Assembly (NCBI GenBank): GCA_041398965.1
Contig: JAWKTT010000007.1
Location: 119,239-183,238 of the forward strand
Origin: JAWKTT01 sp041398965
GTDB lineage: Bacteria > Planctomycetota > Planctomycetia > Planctomycetales > Planctomycetaceae
Length of the DNA stretch: 64,000 nt
Direction: 5' to 3'
This document shows, piece after piece, positions 36,421 through 46,080 of the stretch. The first letter of the stretch is position 1, and the number at the start of each line of letters is the position of its first letter. The position numbers and the translations under genes are program-made. The notes under the pieces are model-generated. The model had not been told where the DNA came from. It saw nothing but the letters and a program-made list of their open reading frames with translations, and made no database searches.

Positions 36421-36777
36421 ATGCAACTGAGTCTGCTCAAGTCGAAACTTCACATGGCCACGGTCACGCAGACCGAACTGACCTATCATGGCAGCGTCTC
36501 GATCCCGGCCGACCTTGTCGAAGAAGCGGGGCTCTTTCCGCACGAAAAGGTACTTGTGGCCAACTGCCAGACCGGGCAACGGGGCGAAACCTACGTGTTA
36601 ATTGGAGAACCGGGAACAAGGCAGATTCAGCTCAATGGAGCGATGGCCCGACTTGCACAGCCGGGAGATCGAGTCATCATCATGGCATTTGCCCTGATGA
36701 CCCCGAACGAAGCGAAGTCTCACAAACCACAAGTGATTGTGTTGGACGAAGAGAACCGCATCATCGAGAGAATCTGA
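36421..36777 (+). CDS. panD: Aspartate 1-decarboxylase
   Basis: 118-residue proenzyme of the pyruvoyl-dependent decarboxylase that makes beta-alanine for pantothenate. It self-cleaves between Gly24 and Ser25 (YHGSVSIPADLV) to make the pyruvoyl group on Ser25. The N-terminal LLKSKLHMATVTQTEL, then GETYVL, LNGAMARLAQPGDRVIIMAFA and the C-terminal VIVLDEENRI all fit the family and its length. The ATG at 36421 aligns with the family start; no strong ribosome site. The ABC permease starts 34 bases after it. Confidence 0.95.
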   Translation: MQLSLLKSKLHMATVTQTELTYHGSVSIPADLVEEAGLFPHEKVLVANCQTGQRGETYVLIGEPGTRQIQLNGAMARLAQPGDRVIIMAFALMTPNEAKSHKPQVIVLDEENRIIERI

Positions 36778-36811
36778 TACTTTCTTCGGTCTGATCGAAT
36801 CAACCGGCAGA

Positions 36812-37735
36812 ATGGTGAGTTCATCGTCGGCCCCCGTTAACGAAAGGGAAGTTGTGAACGCTGCGTCTGTCGCCGAGTCGCCCTCTTTCTGGCGAGGCAG
36901 TCTCAACGAACTCCGAGCTTGGGGTCGCGTCAACCGGATCATCTTGCGAACTTGTATCGAAGAACGACTCGTTTATCGTGTCGACTTCGCGCTTGGGACG
37001 TTGTTTCGATTCTTGCCGATCGTGACGCAGATCGTCTTATGGGGTGCCATTTATGAGTCGGTCGAAGCCAGCGGCAATTCCGAGATCGCGGGTTACCGTC
37101 ATGGAGACATGATCGCCTATTACTTGCTGGCGATGCTCGGACGGGCCTTTTCGAGTATGCCGGGACTTGCCAGCGGCATCGCCCGAGATGTTCGCGACGG
37201 AACGATGAAGAAGTACCTCACGCAGCCACTCGACATGCTTGGCTACCTGTTCTGGCATCGTGTGGCCCATAAGTTGGTGTATTACGCTGTCGCCACCGGG
37301 CCGTTTGCGTTGGTTTTTTGGCTTTGTCGAGACTACTTCCCTGGCTGGCCCGATGCTTGGATGATCGCCGGCTTTGGGGCGTCGCTCGTGATGGCGTTTC
37401 TCATCGGGTTTCTGTTGGAAGCCCTCATCGGAATGATTGCTTTCTGGTTCCTCGAAGTCAGTTCACTGCTGTTTATCTACATGATGCTGAACTACTTCTT
37501 TTCCGGGCAGATGATCCCGCTCGGCTTACTCGGGCCCGAGATGAATCAGGTGATTCAACACTTTCCCTTAAAGTTCCTCGCCTTCACTCCAGCCGAGATC
37601 ATGCTGGGGCGATACACCCACGAACAGTTGGCATGGGAACTGGGGGTCGAGTTCACATGGGTCGTTGCTCTGTTCATTGCCTGTCGGGTCGCCTTCGCAC
37701 GTGGCGTACGCCGTTACAGTGCGTTTGGAGGATAG
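36812..37735 (+). CDS. ABC-2 type transporter permease (ABC2_membrane_6-like)
   Basis: 307 residues with six hydrophobic segments (first at about 72-90, FLPIVTQIVLWGAIYES; last near 285). The block DGTMKKYLTQPLDMLGYLFWHR and the helical pattern FFSGQMIPLGLLGP are typical of the ABC2_membrane_6 (PF06182) permeases, which usually occur as a pair with an ATPase. No ATPase or second permease gene adjoins, so the complex partners must lie elsewhere. It follows panD closely, perhaps as an operon. The N-terminal 45 residues are hydrophilic, and the start could be downstream. Confidence 0.8.
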   Translation: MVSSSSAPVNEREVVNAASVAESPSFWRGSLNELRAWGRVNRIILRTCIEERLVYRVDFALGTLFRFLPIVTQIVLWGAIYESVEASGNSEIAGYRHGDMIAYYLLAMLGRAFSSMPGLASGIARDVRDGTMKKYLTQPLDMLGYLFWHRVAHKLVYYAVATGPFALVFWLCRDYFPGWPDAWMIAGFGASLVMAFLIGFLLEALIGMIAFWFLEVSSLLFIYMMLNYFFSGQMIPLGLLGPEMNQVIQHFPLKFLAFTPAEIMLGRYTHEQLAWELGVEFTWVVALFIACRVAFARGVRRYSAFGG

Positions 37736-37808
37736 TGACGATGGCGGTCGCACCGGGAGGACGGTCGGTCGCCCGGACAAGAGATATCTGAATTCTGGAA
37801 TGCAGGGG

Positions 37809-39263
37809 TTAGTGTCGGTCGGTCGGGTGCAGACGTCGTTCGAAGGCATCAGCATTGCGGGCGATCTCGTGGACGCTCTGCCGAATCTCTCCCGCGTCGA
37901 CGGTGGCCCGGGGATAGCTGTTGACCATGATGAGATGCTCCTCCCCATCAATCTGCCGCAGAGCGAGTGCTCCGTGAAGGTGCTGTGAGTTCAGTCGAAG
38001 CGCTTCGCCAAAGAGTTGACTGTTCGCTAACCCACAGAGGCTGTAAATGCTCACGACCCGATCAAGTCCTCCATCATCCTGGGCATCGAGGAAGACGCGT
38101 TGGCGACGGTTGTCCGGGAGTGCGACGTCGACGACAAAGCGGCTTCCATCGGCGACCCACGTGACATTGCGGTCACCGTCGAGTGCCTCGCGAATCATCT
38201 CGCGAAAGTCGCGCGAGTGTCCCAGGACAGCGAGCAGATACTGCGTCGCCATGATCCCGTCCGTCGGGCGATTCGAAGGACTTCGCGAAAGCATCGCATA
38301 GACCACTTCAGCCACATCGAGCGGAAGTCCGGGGACCATCCGCCTGAGATCGGGCAGTTCGTCATGTGTGACGGTTGCAATGAGTTCCGACAGTTTCGGT
38401 TTGAGAAAGGGGAGTTCGCCCGTCAGCATTTGAAACAGCGTGACGCCGAGTGCGTAGACATCGCTGGCTGGGGACGGGTCGGCTCCATGAAACAGTTCGG
38501 GAGCCATGTACTGTGGGGTTCCAGCCAGAAAACGGGGCGGAATGCCTGCCTCGCTCACACGTCCTGTGCCGATCCGTTTTGCGAGTCCGAAGTCCGAGAT
38601 TTTCGGGACTCCTTGGTGCGTGAGCAAAACGTTGTCGGGTTTGAGATCGCGATGGACAATCCCTTGCAGATGGGCCGTCCCAAGTCCCGCGGCAATCCCC
38701 GCCGCGATGGTCAAAGATCGCAGTGGTGTCAGATTCTTCGCCTGAATCGAGTCGCTCAGACTGCGTCCGGGAACGAACTCCATCTCCAGAAAATGGAGGT
38801 CGTCGTGACGTCCGATGGCGTGCGTCGTGACGATGTTGGGATGAACGAGGGCCGCAGCATTGCGACCTTCTTCTTCAAAGCGTTGCAGGTAGTCCACCTC
38901 TTTGCAGACGGCATGAGGAGCCAAAATCTTGAGGGCACAGGGACGTTTGAGGTCGCGATGTGTTGCCAGGAAGACCCATCCCATGCCGCCACGCCCCAAC
39001 AGCGAATCAACCTCATAAACATGCAGATTCGAACCGATAAGACGCTCAAGAGATTGCGCATCGTTCGTCTCCAATCGAGACTGACCCGATGTCCCGGCGT
39101 CTGGTAGGAACTGCAGGAGTATTGTCGGATCGCCGGGGCTGACGTAGCCGTCTTCAACGAGCCACATTCCACACTTCGGACAGACTCCTGTGCTGCCGAG
39201 TACGGCGAAACAGGTGCTACATCCCGGGCAGAAGTAGGCCGTTTCAATCGGTTCAGATTCCAA
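37809..39263 (-). CDS. Ser/Thr protein kinase with zinc ribbon and C-terminal YbjN/CesT-like domain
   Basis: 484 residues. An N-terminal zinc ribbon (CPGCSTC at 12-18, CPKC at 28-31) precedes a complete Hanks-type kinase domain (about 82-350): glycine loop LLGRGGMGWVF, Lys112 in ALKIL, catalytic HRDLKPDN (Asp206), DFG at 224-226 and APE at 254-256. The C-terminal 120 residues (VVDVALPDNRRQRVFLD...HLHGALALRQIDGEEHLIMV) resemble the YbjN/type-III-chaperone fold. There is no transmembrane segment, so it is cytosolic. The start is TTG; no other start keeps the zinc ribbon. Converges with the ABC permease gene. Confidence 0.85.
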   Translation of the reverse strand: MESEPIETAYFCPGCSTCFAVLGSTGVCPKCGMWLVEDGYVSPGDPTILLQFLPDAGTSGQSRLETNDAQSLERLIGSNLHVYEVDSLLGRGGMGWVFLATHRDLKRPCALKILAPHAVCKEVDYLQRFEEEGRNAAALVHPNIVTTHAIGRHDDLHFLEMEFVPGRSLSDSIQAKNLTPLRSLTIAAGIAAGLGTAHLQGIVHRDLKPDNVLLTHQGVPKISDFGLAKRIGTGRVSEAGIPPRFLAGTPQYMAPELFHGADPSPASDVYALGVTLFQMLTGELPFLKPKLSELIATVTHDELPDLRRMVPGLPLDVAEVVYAMLSRSPSNRPTDGIMATQYLLAVLGHSRDFREMIREALDGDRNVTWVADGSRFVVDVALPDNRRQRVFLDAQDDGGLDRVVSIYSLCGLANSQLFGEALRLNSQHLHGALALRQIDGEEHLIMVNSYPRATVDAGEIRQSVHEIARNADAFERRLHPTDRH

Positions 39264-40293
39264 GGATGGGCTCGCTTTCGGAGATCACTGAAGTGCATGT
39301 CCCATTTCGCGAATGCCCCCAGTCGTCGGCTTCGCCTCTGCAATCGTTGTTCAGAAGAGTATTGGCCCTGGACTGTTGAAACTGGTGGTGTGCGGGAAAA
39401 GGGCGGGGATTGCAAGACTGTCACACTACATTGAAAGGGGTTCGCCTTTCGATGACAAAACGGACTCAGGACCGCAACTGTCGATGTATCATGGTCGGAG
39501 TCGGCAACCGAGTTCAAGTCTCCCGTTCCGGGGGGACTGTTTTTCGTCGGGGTGCGGTAACCATAGTAGTGGCAAGTTCGGGAGTTGACGGACGATGTCC
39601 GGGAACTCAAGCCGTAGCGTTTTCGACGAACGAACGACAACGGGATCGACTTGAGGAGAGTGGAAGCAACATCGTGCCATTGATTGTCGTGAGCTAACAG
39701 CACGTCAAAAAGCGAACGTGGGTCAGATCTCCAATCTGGCAAGAGCATCTTGTCCGCCTTTTTTCCGAGACATCAAACGGCACCATGTCAGGCTGGATTG
39801 CCTGACCCACGTTCTTCAACAAGCTGCTCACGACTCACACATCGTCCCATGAAACTGCCGCATGATCCACGGTTGCCAACACTTCAATTTGAACTACGAC
39901 TGATTTCCCCCATTGAAACGCTGACTGCCTAGCTGCCTGAATAAAGGAAAGTCGACTCCGGGGGAAAAGATTCTTGGATCGGTTGGTGCTTCAAATGGTA
40001 GGCAGTCAACAAATGAGAACTTTCTTGCCACGAGGGGGAGAAAGGACGGCCATTCTTGGCCTCGAAAGGTAGAATCCTTTCAACCCCTCGAATCGTTAGA
40101 GTCGGACTGTTCGTGCCGTTAGTCAGAACCGAGTGAGGGCAAATCGTTTCCTGTTCGACAGGGGAGACATTCGGGACCTATGCTGACGGAGAGCGTATGT
40201 TGTCATTTGGCAACATGAGTCGTTCGTACTGGCTGGCAGGAAAGGCGACGAGGTCTGTCCGAGTCTCTGTCCGCCGTCGTTGCGGAGAAACCG
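39264..40293. other. Long intergenic region with a twin-hairpin repeat
   Basis: About 1030 bases between divergently transcribed genes. Besides the repeat at 39698-39827 I see no gene; it probably carries the promoters of both neighbours. Confidence 0.55.
39698..39827 (-). repeat. Twin-hairpin REP-like repeat, copy 3
   Basis: Same family as the copies at 17899 and 35700, in the orientation of the latter. The best-preserved hairpins: GTCAGGC/GCCTGAC and GCCAGATTGG/ATCTGAC, with ends AACGTGGGTCAG on both sides, read inward. Confidence 0.85.
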
Positions 40294-42000
40294 ATGAGCT
40301 TTGTTGTGAAAGAACCGACGCCGAAACAGATTCTTGAGCGGGAACGCCTGGATGTTCCGACAGAGCATCAGCCGAAGGAAGACTTGGCTCTCCTAGAGGA
40401 CAAGGTCCCTGAGTCGCTGCGGTCGTCAAAACTTTTGGCTGTCTTTACGGCTGTCTTCGGGGTGGGGTATGTGCTGCTCAGCATTCTGCCGATCTCGCAT
40501 ACTGATGTCTGGGGGCACATCCATTACGGCCAGGTGATCGTGGCCCAACGAGCGATTCCAGCAACGGAACCGCTGATGGCACTCGCCAAGGGGGTCCCCT
40601 ACGTCGACTCTGCCTGGCTGAGCAAAGTGTTGGGCTACTTGACCTACAACCAGTTTGGTCTCTACGGCTTACAGTTTCTGTTTGCATTCGCGGTGACAGC
40701 AACCTGTGCTGTGCTGACAGGCTCGATCTACAAACGGAGTCGCAGTTTCTGGGGATCACTCCTCGGCGTAGGATTCTTTTGCCTAATGGCAAAGCCTCAG
40801 CTGGAGATCATTCGACCACAACTCGCGGGACTCTTGTGCTTTGCATTATTACTAAATTATGTGACATCGCAATCGACGAGGCGTGCAGACTATTGGCGAG
40901 TGCCGTTAATATTTGTCTTCTGGGCGAATCTGCACGGTTCCTTCTTTGTCGGGTTAGTTGCACTGGGGGCGGCTTTCGTCGGGCAGGCCATTGATGTGGG
41001 ACGGCGGACCGGCTCACTAATTGCAGTTCTTAGGGCAAGAAGTGTTTGGCGGTGGTTTATTCTACTCGAACTTGCTGCGGTGGCCGTACTACTTAATCCG
41101 TCGGGAATAGGAATCTACAGCGACGTGCTGGCGATTGCTGGAAGTCCGAATATGCGAATCATTCATGAATGGGCACCGCTCACGTTTAAGCTCTGGCAGG
41201 GGAAGTGGGCCTTTGTCGCGGTCCTGAGCTTCCTGGTGTTGTATCGCCTGAGTCCACGGCGAGTGACGACAACCGAGTTCTTGCTTCTCGCTGGATTTGG
41301 TGCTCTGACGCTTTGGTCATCCCGCATGATGATGTGGTGGGGCCCTGTTGTGGGCTTATATCTGGGGCTGCATTTGGCGGCAATCTTTCGGAAGTGTCGT
41401 CGGGCCGACATCTGCCCGGAGGAAGCTCCCGGAAGCGGCAAATGGTCTGTTGTTGTGGTCGGCATCGCGTGGCTGTTCTTTGCGTTGTCACCAATCTGTT
41501 CAACTCTATTGCACGGATGGAAGCTCTATATTCCCGGCGACACACGAACAGTTCTTTCTGATCAAGATGCAAACCGCTTTAGGGAAGACCCCGGTGTCGG
41601 GTTGTTTCGGAAGCGGGTTTCTTATTACACCCCGATCGATGCAGCGAACTACATTCGGGAGCATCATTCCGACCTGCCCGAAGGATTAATGTTCTGCGGA
41701 TACGAGTGGGGGGACTATTTAGGAGTCGCGGGCATCGGAAATCGACCAGTCTTCGTCAACAGCCACGCGCACCTTGTTCCAACTGAGGTCTGGGACGACT
41801 GGATTCAGATCGCCCGTGGAGATGCTGACTGGGACGACAAACTAGATCGCTATGGCGTGAATCTTGTCGCAATTGAACCGGATGGATATTCGGGGCTTAA
41901 AAGGCAGTTAGACAAAAGCGATACGTGGAAACTTGTCTTTGAAGACCCTTATGGTGTCTCCGTGATTTACCAACGACGCAAGCCAATCACCGTCCCCTGA
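40294..42000 (+). CDS. Polytopic membrane protein, possibly GT-C-like
   Basis: 568 residues with about ten transmembrane helices between residues 46 and 410 and a C-terminal extracytoplasmic or cytoplasmic domain (about 420-568). The first loop has the motif DVWGHIHYGQVIVAQRAIP, where an Asp directly after helix 1 is the usual GT-C catalytic position; then a SAWLSKVLGYL segment. The C-terminal part contains GEWGDY- and NSHAHLVP-like motifs (GYEWGDYLGVAG, VFVNSHAHL). This type is widespread in planctomycetes as an uncharacterised membrane protein. GGAGA five bases upstream supports the start. It is followed by an exported protein gene on the same strand. Confidence 0.75.
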   Translation: MSFVVKEPTPKQILERERLDVPTEHQPKEDLALLEDKVPESLRSSKLLAVFTAVFGVGYVLLSILPISHTDVWGHIHYGQVIVAQRAIPATEPLMALAKGVPYVDSAWLSKVLGYLTYNQFGLYGLQFLFAFAVTATCAVLTGSIYKRSRSFWGSLLGVGFFCLMAKPQLEIIRPQLAGLLCFALLLNYVTSQSTRRADYWRVPLIFVFWANLHGSFFVGLVALGAAFVGQAIDVGRRTGSLIAVLRARSVWRWFILLELAAVAVLLNPSGIGIYSDVLAIAGSPNMRIIHEWAPLTFKLWQGKWAFVAVLSFLVLYRLSPRRVTTTEFLLLAGFGALTLWSSRMMMWWGPVVGLYLGLHLAAIFRKCRRADICPEEAPGSGKWSVVVVGIAWLFFALSPICSTLLHGWKLYIPGDTRTVLSDQDANRFREDPGVGLFRKRVSYYTPIDAANYIREHHSDLPEGLMFCGYEWGDYLGVAGIGNRPVFVNSHAHLVPTEVWDDWIQIARGDADWDDKLDRYGVNLVAIEPDGYSGLKRQLDKSDTWKLVFEDPYGVSVIYQRRKPITVP

Positions 42001-42153
42001 GAATGACTTCACTCCTGTGCGTCGGACAATCATCTCTGTTGAATCAAACAGGATTGCGACGGACAGCGATGTTCTTCATACGATGAAATGGAAACCGCGG
42101 TTTAGGTGGTCAGCGCGGATCGGTTATTATTGTTAAATGAAATTAGGTGTGCG

Positions 42154-43878
42154 ATGTTTCGCAATGTCATCTTGACGCAACTGGTGGTTCTTGTCGCTGT
42201 CGCTGCCGCATGGGCCATGCGGTCGCCCACTGTGGATCGGGAGTTGTACGCGACGATTAAAGGGATCGAGCAGTTGCCCGAAGTCGAGTTGACCCGTTCA
42301 GAACCGTTGCAGTTTGCGCCGTTGTATGACCGCGAAGACTTGCCGGAGATCATCAGTGAGGAGGATGCCGCGTATATTCTCTCCAGAATTCGGCCCCGAT
42401 TTGGTCGAAAGGACTTACGACCGAATTTGCTGGAGCATGCTCTGCGAGCCTGGAGTCTGGAGGCGAAGTTCGCCGATCCGGCTGTGCTCTCCGGGAGCGA
42501 AATGGCAGACGTGTTGATGGATCATGGGAAGTATCTCGCATCGTGGGGGGGAAAGGCCGAACCACTACTGGAGATGCACGACCAAGGGATTTCCATCCGT
42601 TGGGGGCGAGAACGATCGGGATCGGTCCACCACGATCACTGGCTGGCGAGCCTCACGGAAGCGGGGGTCCATCTCGATACACCAGTCTCCGCCCTTCGGC
42701 CTGCCGAGGCGACGGCACAGTTTGGCCCGAACGGGCAGATGACGATCGAACATGTTCTCCGGGAGGCGCTTCGAGACTTCCGTCTGGATGAACGCGAGAC
42801 CGAATGGACGGCAATGGCCTTTGGGTTGTGGTTGCCCCCGACGAAGGAATGGGTCGGGAGTGGCGGAAGAATTTATTCCTTCGACCTGCTGGCCGATCGC
42901 TTGTTGCGGGGGCACTGCGAGAAGGGGGTCTGTACGGGGACACATCGTCTCTACTCACTCGTGCTGTTGTTGCGAATTCAAGAACAGTTTCCGGGGACGT
43001 TGTCGAGTGAAACGGAAGCACGAATCACGCAACACATGTTGAACGTGAAGCAATGGATCACCGATTCGCAGTTCGAAGACGGGCACTGGTCGTCTGACTG
43101 GTCTGATGGAGCCGATGCCAAGGCGAAGCCTCGGGCTGATACGCTCGACAAACAGGTGATTGCGACCGGTCATCATCTGGAATGGCAAGCGATTGCCCCG
43201 GCTCGTTTTCGATTGACCGATGACCAGAATCGCAAAGCATTTGACTGGCTGCTCGCGACGATGCGGAAGAATCCATCCCATGATCACATTCTGGGTTACT
43301 ACACGTTCTACAGTCATGTGGGGAATGCGGCGGCATTGTGGCGGAAGACAAACCCAGCCCCATTCTGGACCAGTTGGGTCGCCCGACACCCAGAGGCCGA
43401 CGCACCAGCAGCCGACCCATCTGCGACCGATGGTCCAGATTCCGAGGTGCCAACACCCGACGTCAGCGACTCAGAAGGACATGCCGGAATCACGAGACGG
43501 GTCGATGACGACAAGAGCGTCGAGGCAACACACAACGGCTCGCCGTCAAAGTTCCCGTCGGCCCCTTCGCTCGTGGGGGAATTCGGTAATCGCTCCACTT
43601 TAGAAACCACTCCTTCCGTTGATCCCTCGAACGAATCGCAACTACCTGTGTTGAAGCCGTTCGTGCGTCGTAACTCGACGCAGTCCGGGCGGTTGGACCT
43701 TTCGACGTCAAACGTCTTTAGAATGCCATCGGGTCGGGCAATCACCCCTTCGGGACTGCTGTTATCTCGCTGGGCAAGCCTCGCTCGGCTCCCAGAACTT
43801 CCCATCCCGGCCTCTCCAGTTGAGGCAAACCCTTCCACAGAATACGACGAGTTGCCTCGGATCATTCCAGGGGAGTAG
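42154..43878 (+). CDS. Membrane-anchored protein with helical toroid-like domain
   Basis: 574 residues. An N-terminal hydrophobic helix (NVILTQLVVLVAVAAAWAM) anchors or exports it. Residues about 60-430 are rich in helices with repeated Leu and Trp and with short motifs like HVLREALRDF, HRLYSLVLLLRIQ, WITDSQFEDGHWSSDW and GYYTFYSHVGN; the last (QFEDGHW) resembles the QxxDGxW repeat of prenyltransferase/squalene-cyclase alpha/alpha toroids. The C-terminal third is a disordered Pro/Ser/Asp-rich tail. No catalytic function can be assigned. ATG at 42154 has AGGTG close upstream; it follows the membrane protein by about 150 bases and may be co-expressed. Confidence 0.65.
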   Translation: MFRNVILTQLVVLVAVAAAWAMRSPTVDRELYATIKGIEQLPEVELTRSEPLQFAPLYDREDLPEIISEEDAAYILSRIRPRFGRKDLRPNLLEHALRAWSLEAKFADPAVLSGSEMADVLMDHGKYLASWGGKAEPLLEMHDQGISIRWGRERSGSVHHDHWLASLTEAGVHLDTPVSALRPAEATAQFGPNGQMTIEHVLREALRDFRLDERETEWTAMAFGLWLPPTKEWVGSGGRIYSFDLLADRLLRGHCEKGVCTGTHRLYSLVLLLRIQEQFPGTLSSETEARITQHMLNVKQWITDSQFEDGHWSSDWSDGADAKAKPRADTLDKQVIATGHHLEWQAIAPARFRLTDDQNRKAFDWLLATMRKNPSHDHILGYYTFYSHVGNAAALWRKTNPAPFWTSWVARHPEADAPAADPSATDGPDSEVPTPDVSDSEGHAGITRRVDDDKSVEATHNGSPSKFPSAPSLVGEFGNRSTLETTPSVDPSNESQLPVLKPFVRRNSTQSGRLDLSTSNVFRMPSGRAITPSGLLLSRWASLARLPELPIPASPVEANPSTEYDELPRIIPGE

Positions 43879-44290
43879 TCGCAACCACAGTTTCAGTTCG
43901 CGTGGAAGCTGCTGGTTCCCTCTCCTCGCGAGGAACGGGCACCAGATGGCCACTGTGTCGACTTGGTGTTGCAGTGATTGATTCCGTCGGATTTTCGCCG
44001 ATGTTGAGCGATTCATCGTGCTCGCCAGTTTAGCGCCGTGCAAGTGTGACACTCATTACACCAAACCGGCAGAGTTGTTTTCTCGATTCTGCGTCCCGGC
44101 TGTGGGACTATGGCAGTCGCTTGAAAGGGGGACGGTCCATCTGATACCGTCGCCCGCCTCAGTGGTATTGACGCTTGCCGGAGTCTTTGGATTTCCCTGT
44201 GCGTCAATCCGTTTCTGCGTCTCAGCTTTCCCCACGGGAGGCTGCGAGTCGTCGTCTTTGAATCGTAAAAGAGTCTCCTGGAGTAAACTG
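43879..44290. other. Intergenic region upstream of isocitrate dehydrogenase
   Basis: About 410 bases. The open frame of the downstream gene extends back into it, but no start there has a ribosome site and the segment is not conserved in type. No other feature seen. Confidence 0.5.
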
Positions 44291-45472
<1,182 letters not shown>

Positions 45473-45503
45473 GGAACAGGACATCAGCGAGGCGATGGAA
45501 CTC

Positions 45504-45529
45504 TCCCGAGTCGAAATATCGACTCGGGA
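45504..45529 (+). terminator. Intrinsic terminator behind isocitrate dehydrogenase
   Basis: TCCCGAGTCGA pairs with TCGACTCGGGA (11 bp) over the loop AATA, followed by AGTGTTTT. It separates isocitrate dehydrogenase from the small basic gene. Confidence 0.8.
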
Positions 45530-45617
45530 AGTGTTTTCCCGGTTTGATCTTCTGACGATTCGCTGTTAGAGTTAACCGTTTGTCGGTCCATGAGGGACTG
45601 CTCAACAAGATGATACA

Positions 45618-45634
45618 GGCCCGAAGGTCGGGCC
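45618..45634 (+). promoter_or_regulatory. Leader hairpin of the small basic gene
   Basis: GGCCCGA pairs exactly with TCGGGCC over AGG, about 45 bases upstream of the chosen ATG. It may be part of a regulatory leader, but no T-run is present. Confidence 0.35.
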
Positions 45635-45678
45635 ATGATCTGAAGAAAAGCAACATTCTAGAGGAAGTGGCGAGCGTT

Positions 45679-45765
45679 ATGGGTGTCAAGAAGACCGGTA
45701 AAGGGCGACGGAAACTCGGACAGAAGAAACGTCGTATGCGTGCGAAGATTCGTCATCGTAAGTAG
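45679..45765 (+). CDS. Very small lysine/arginine-rich protein
   Basis: The peptide starting MGVKKTGKGRRKLGQ and ending RMRAKIRHRK is 28 residues with a net charge of about +16. It has the look of the tiny ribosome-associated or nucleic-acid-binding proteins related to bS22/AURKAIP1-Cox24 type peptides, but I cannot prove kinship. A longer open frame goes back to a TTG at 45580; GGCGAG just ahead of the ATG at 45679 and the hairpin at 45618 argue for the short start. The gene stands alone between an isocitrate dehydrogenase terminator and the next gene. Confidence 0.5.
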   Translation: MGVKKTGKGRRKLGQKKRRMRAKIRHRK

Positions 45766-46080
45766 TCGTTGCTGACTGAATCGCGGCGGTTTGGTCGCCA
45801 TTGGTGTCAAACGAGGTGGAGAGTTGGCAGGCTCGATGCTGCGCTTGGCGACATCTCTCGTGTTCCCGTTGGTCGCCCCGTCAGGGTGAATGAATCGTTG
45901 GTCAGGACCTGTTTCCCTGCTGAAATCGCCAGTCCTTCCCCCCAGCTTGACCTCCAGATCCCTTCCACAGGAAGCCCCCCTTTTGCAGGAAGTCACCCCA
46001 CCTGTTCGCAAACAGGAAGTCAGGCAGTCGCTTGACCTACAAGAGGTTGTCGCGACAGGAGTTGGTACTGAGGAAATGAC
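45766..46080. other. Intergenic region
   Basis: About 315 bases upstream of the helical-repeat protein gene. No feature recognised. Confidence 0.45.

Noticed and set aside
38100..39107. 335-codon frame opposite the Ser/Thr kinase
   Set aside because: The kinase has all catalytic motifs on the other strand; this frame is a shadow.
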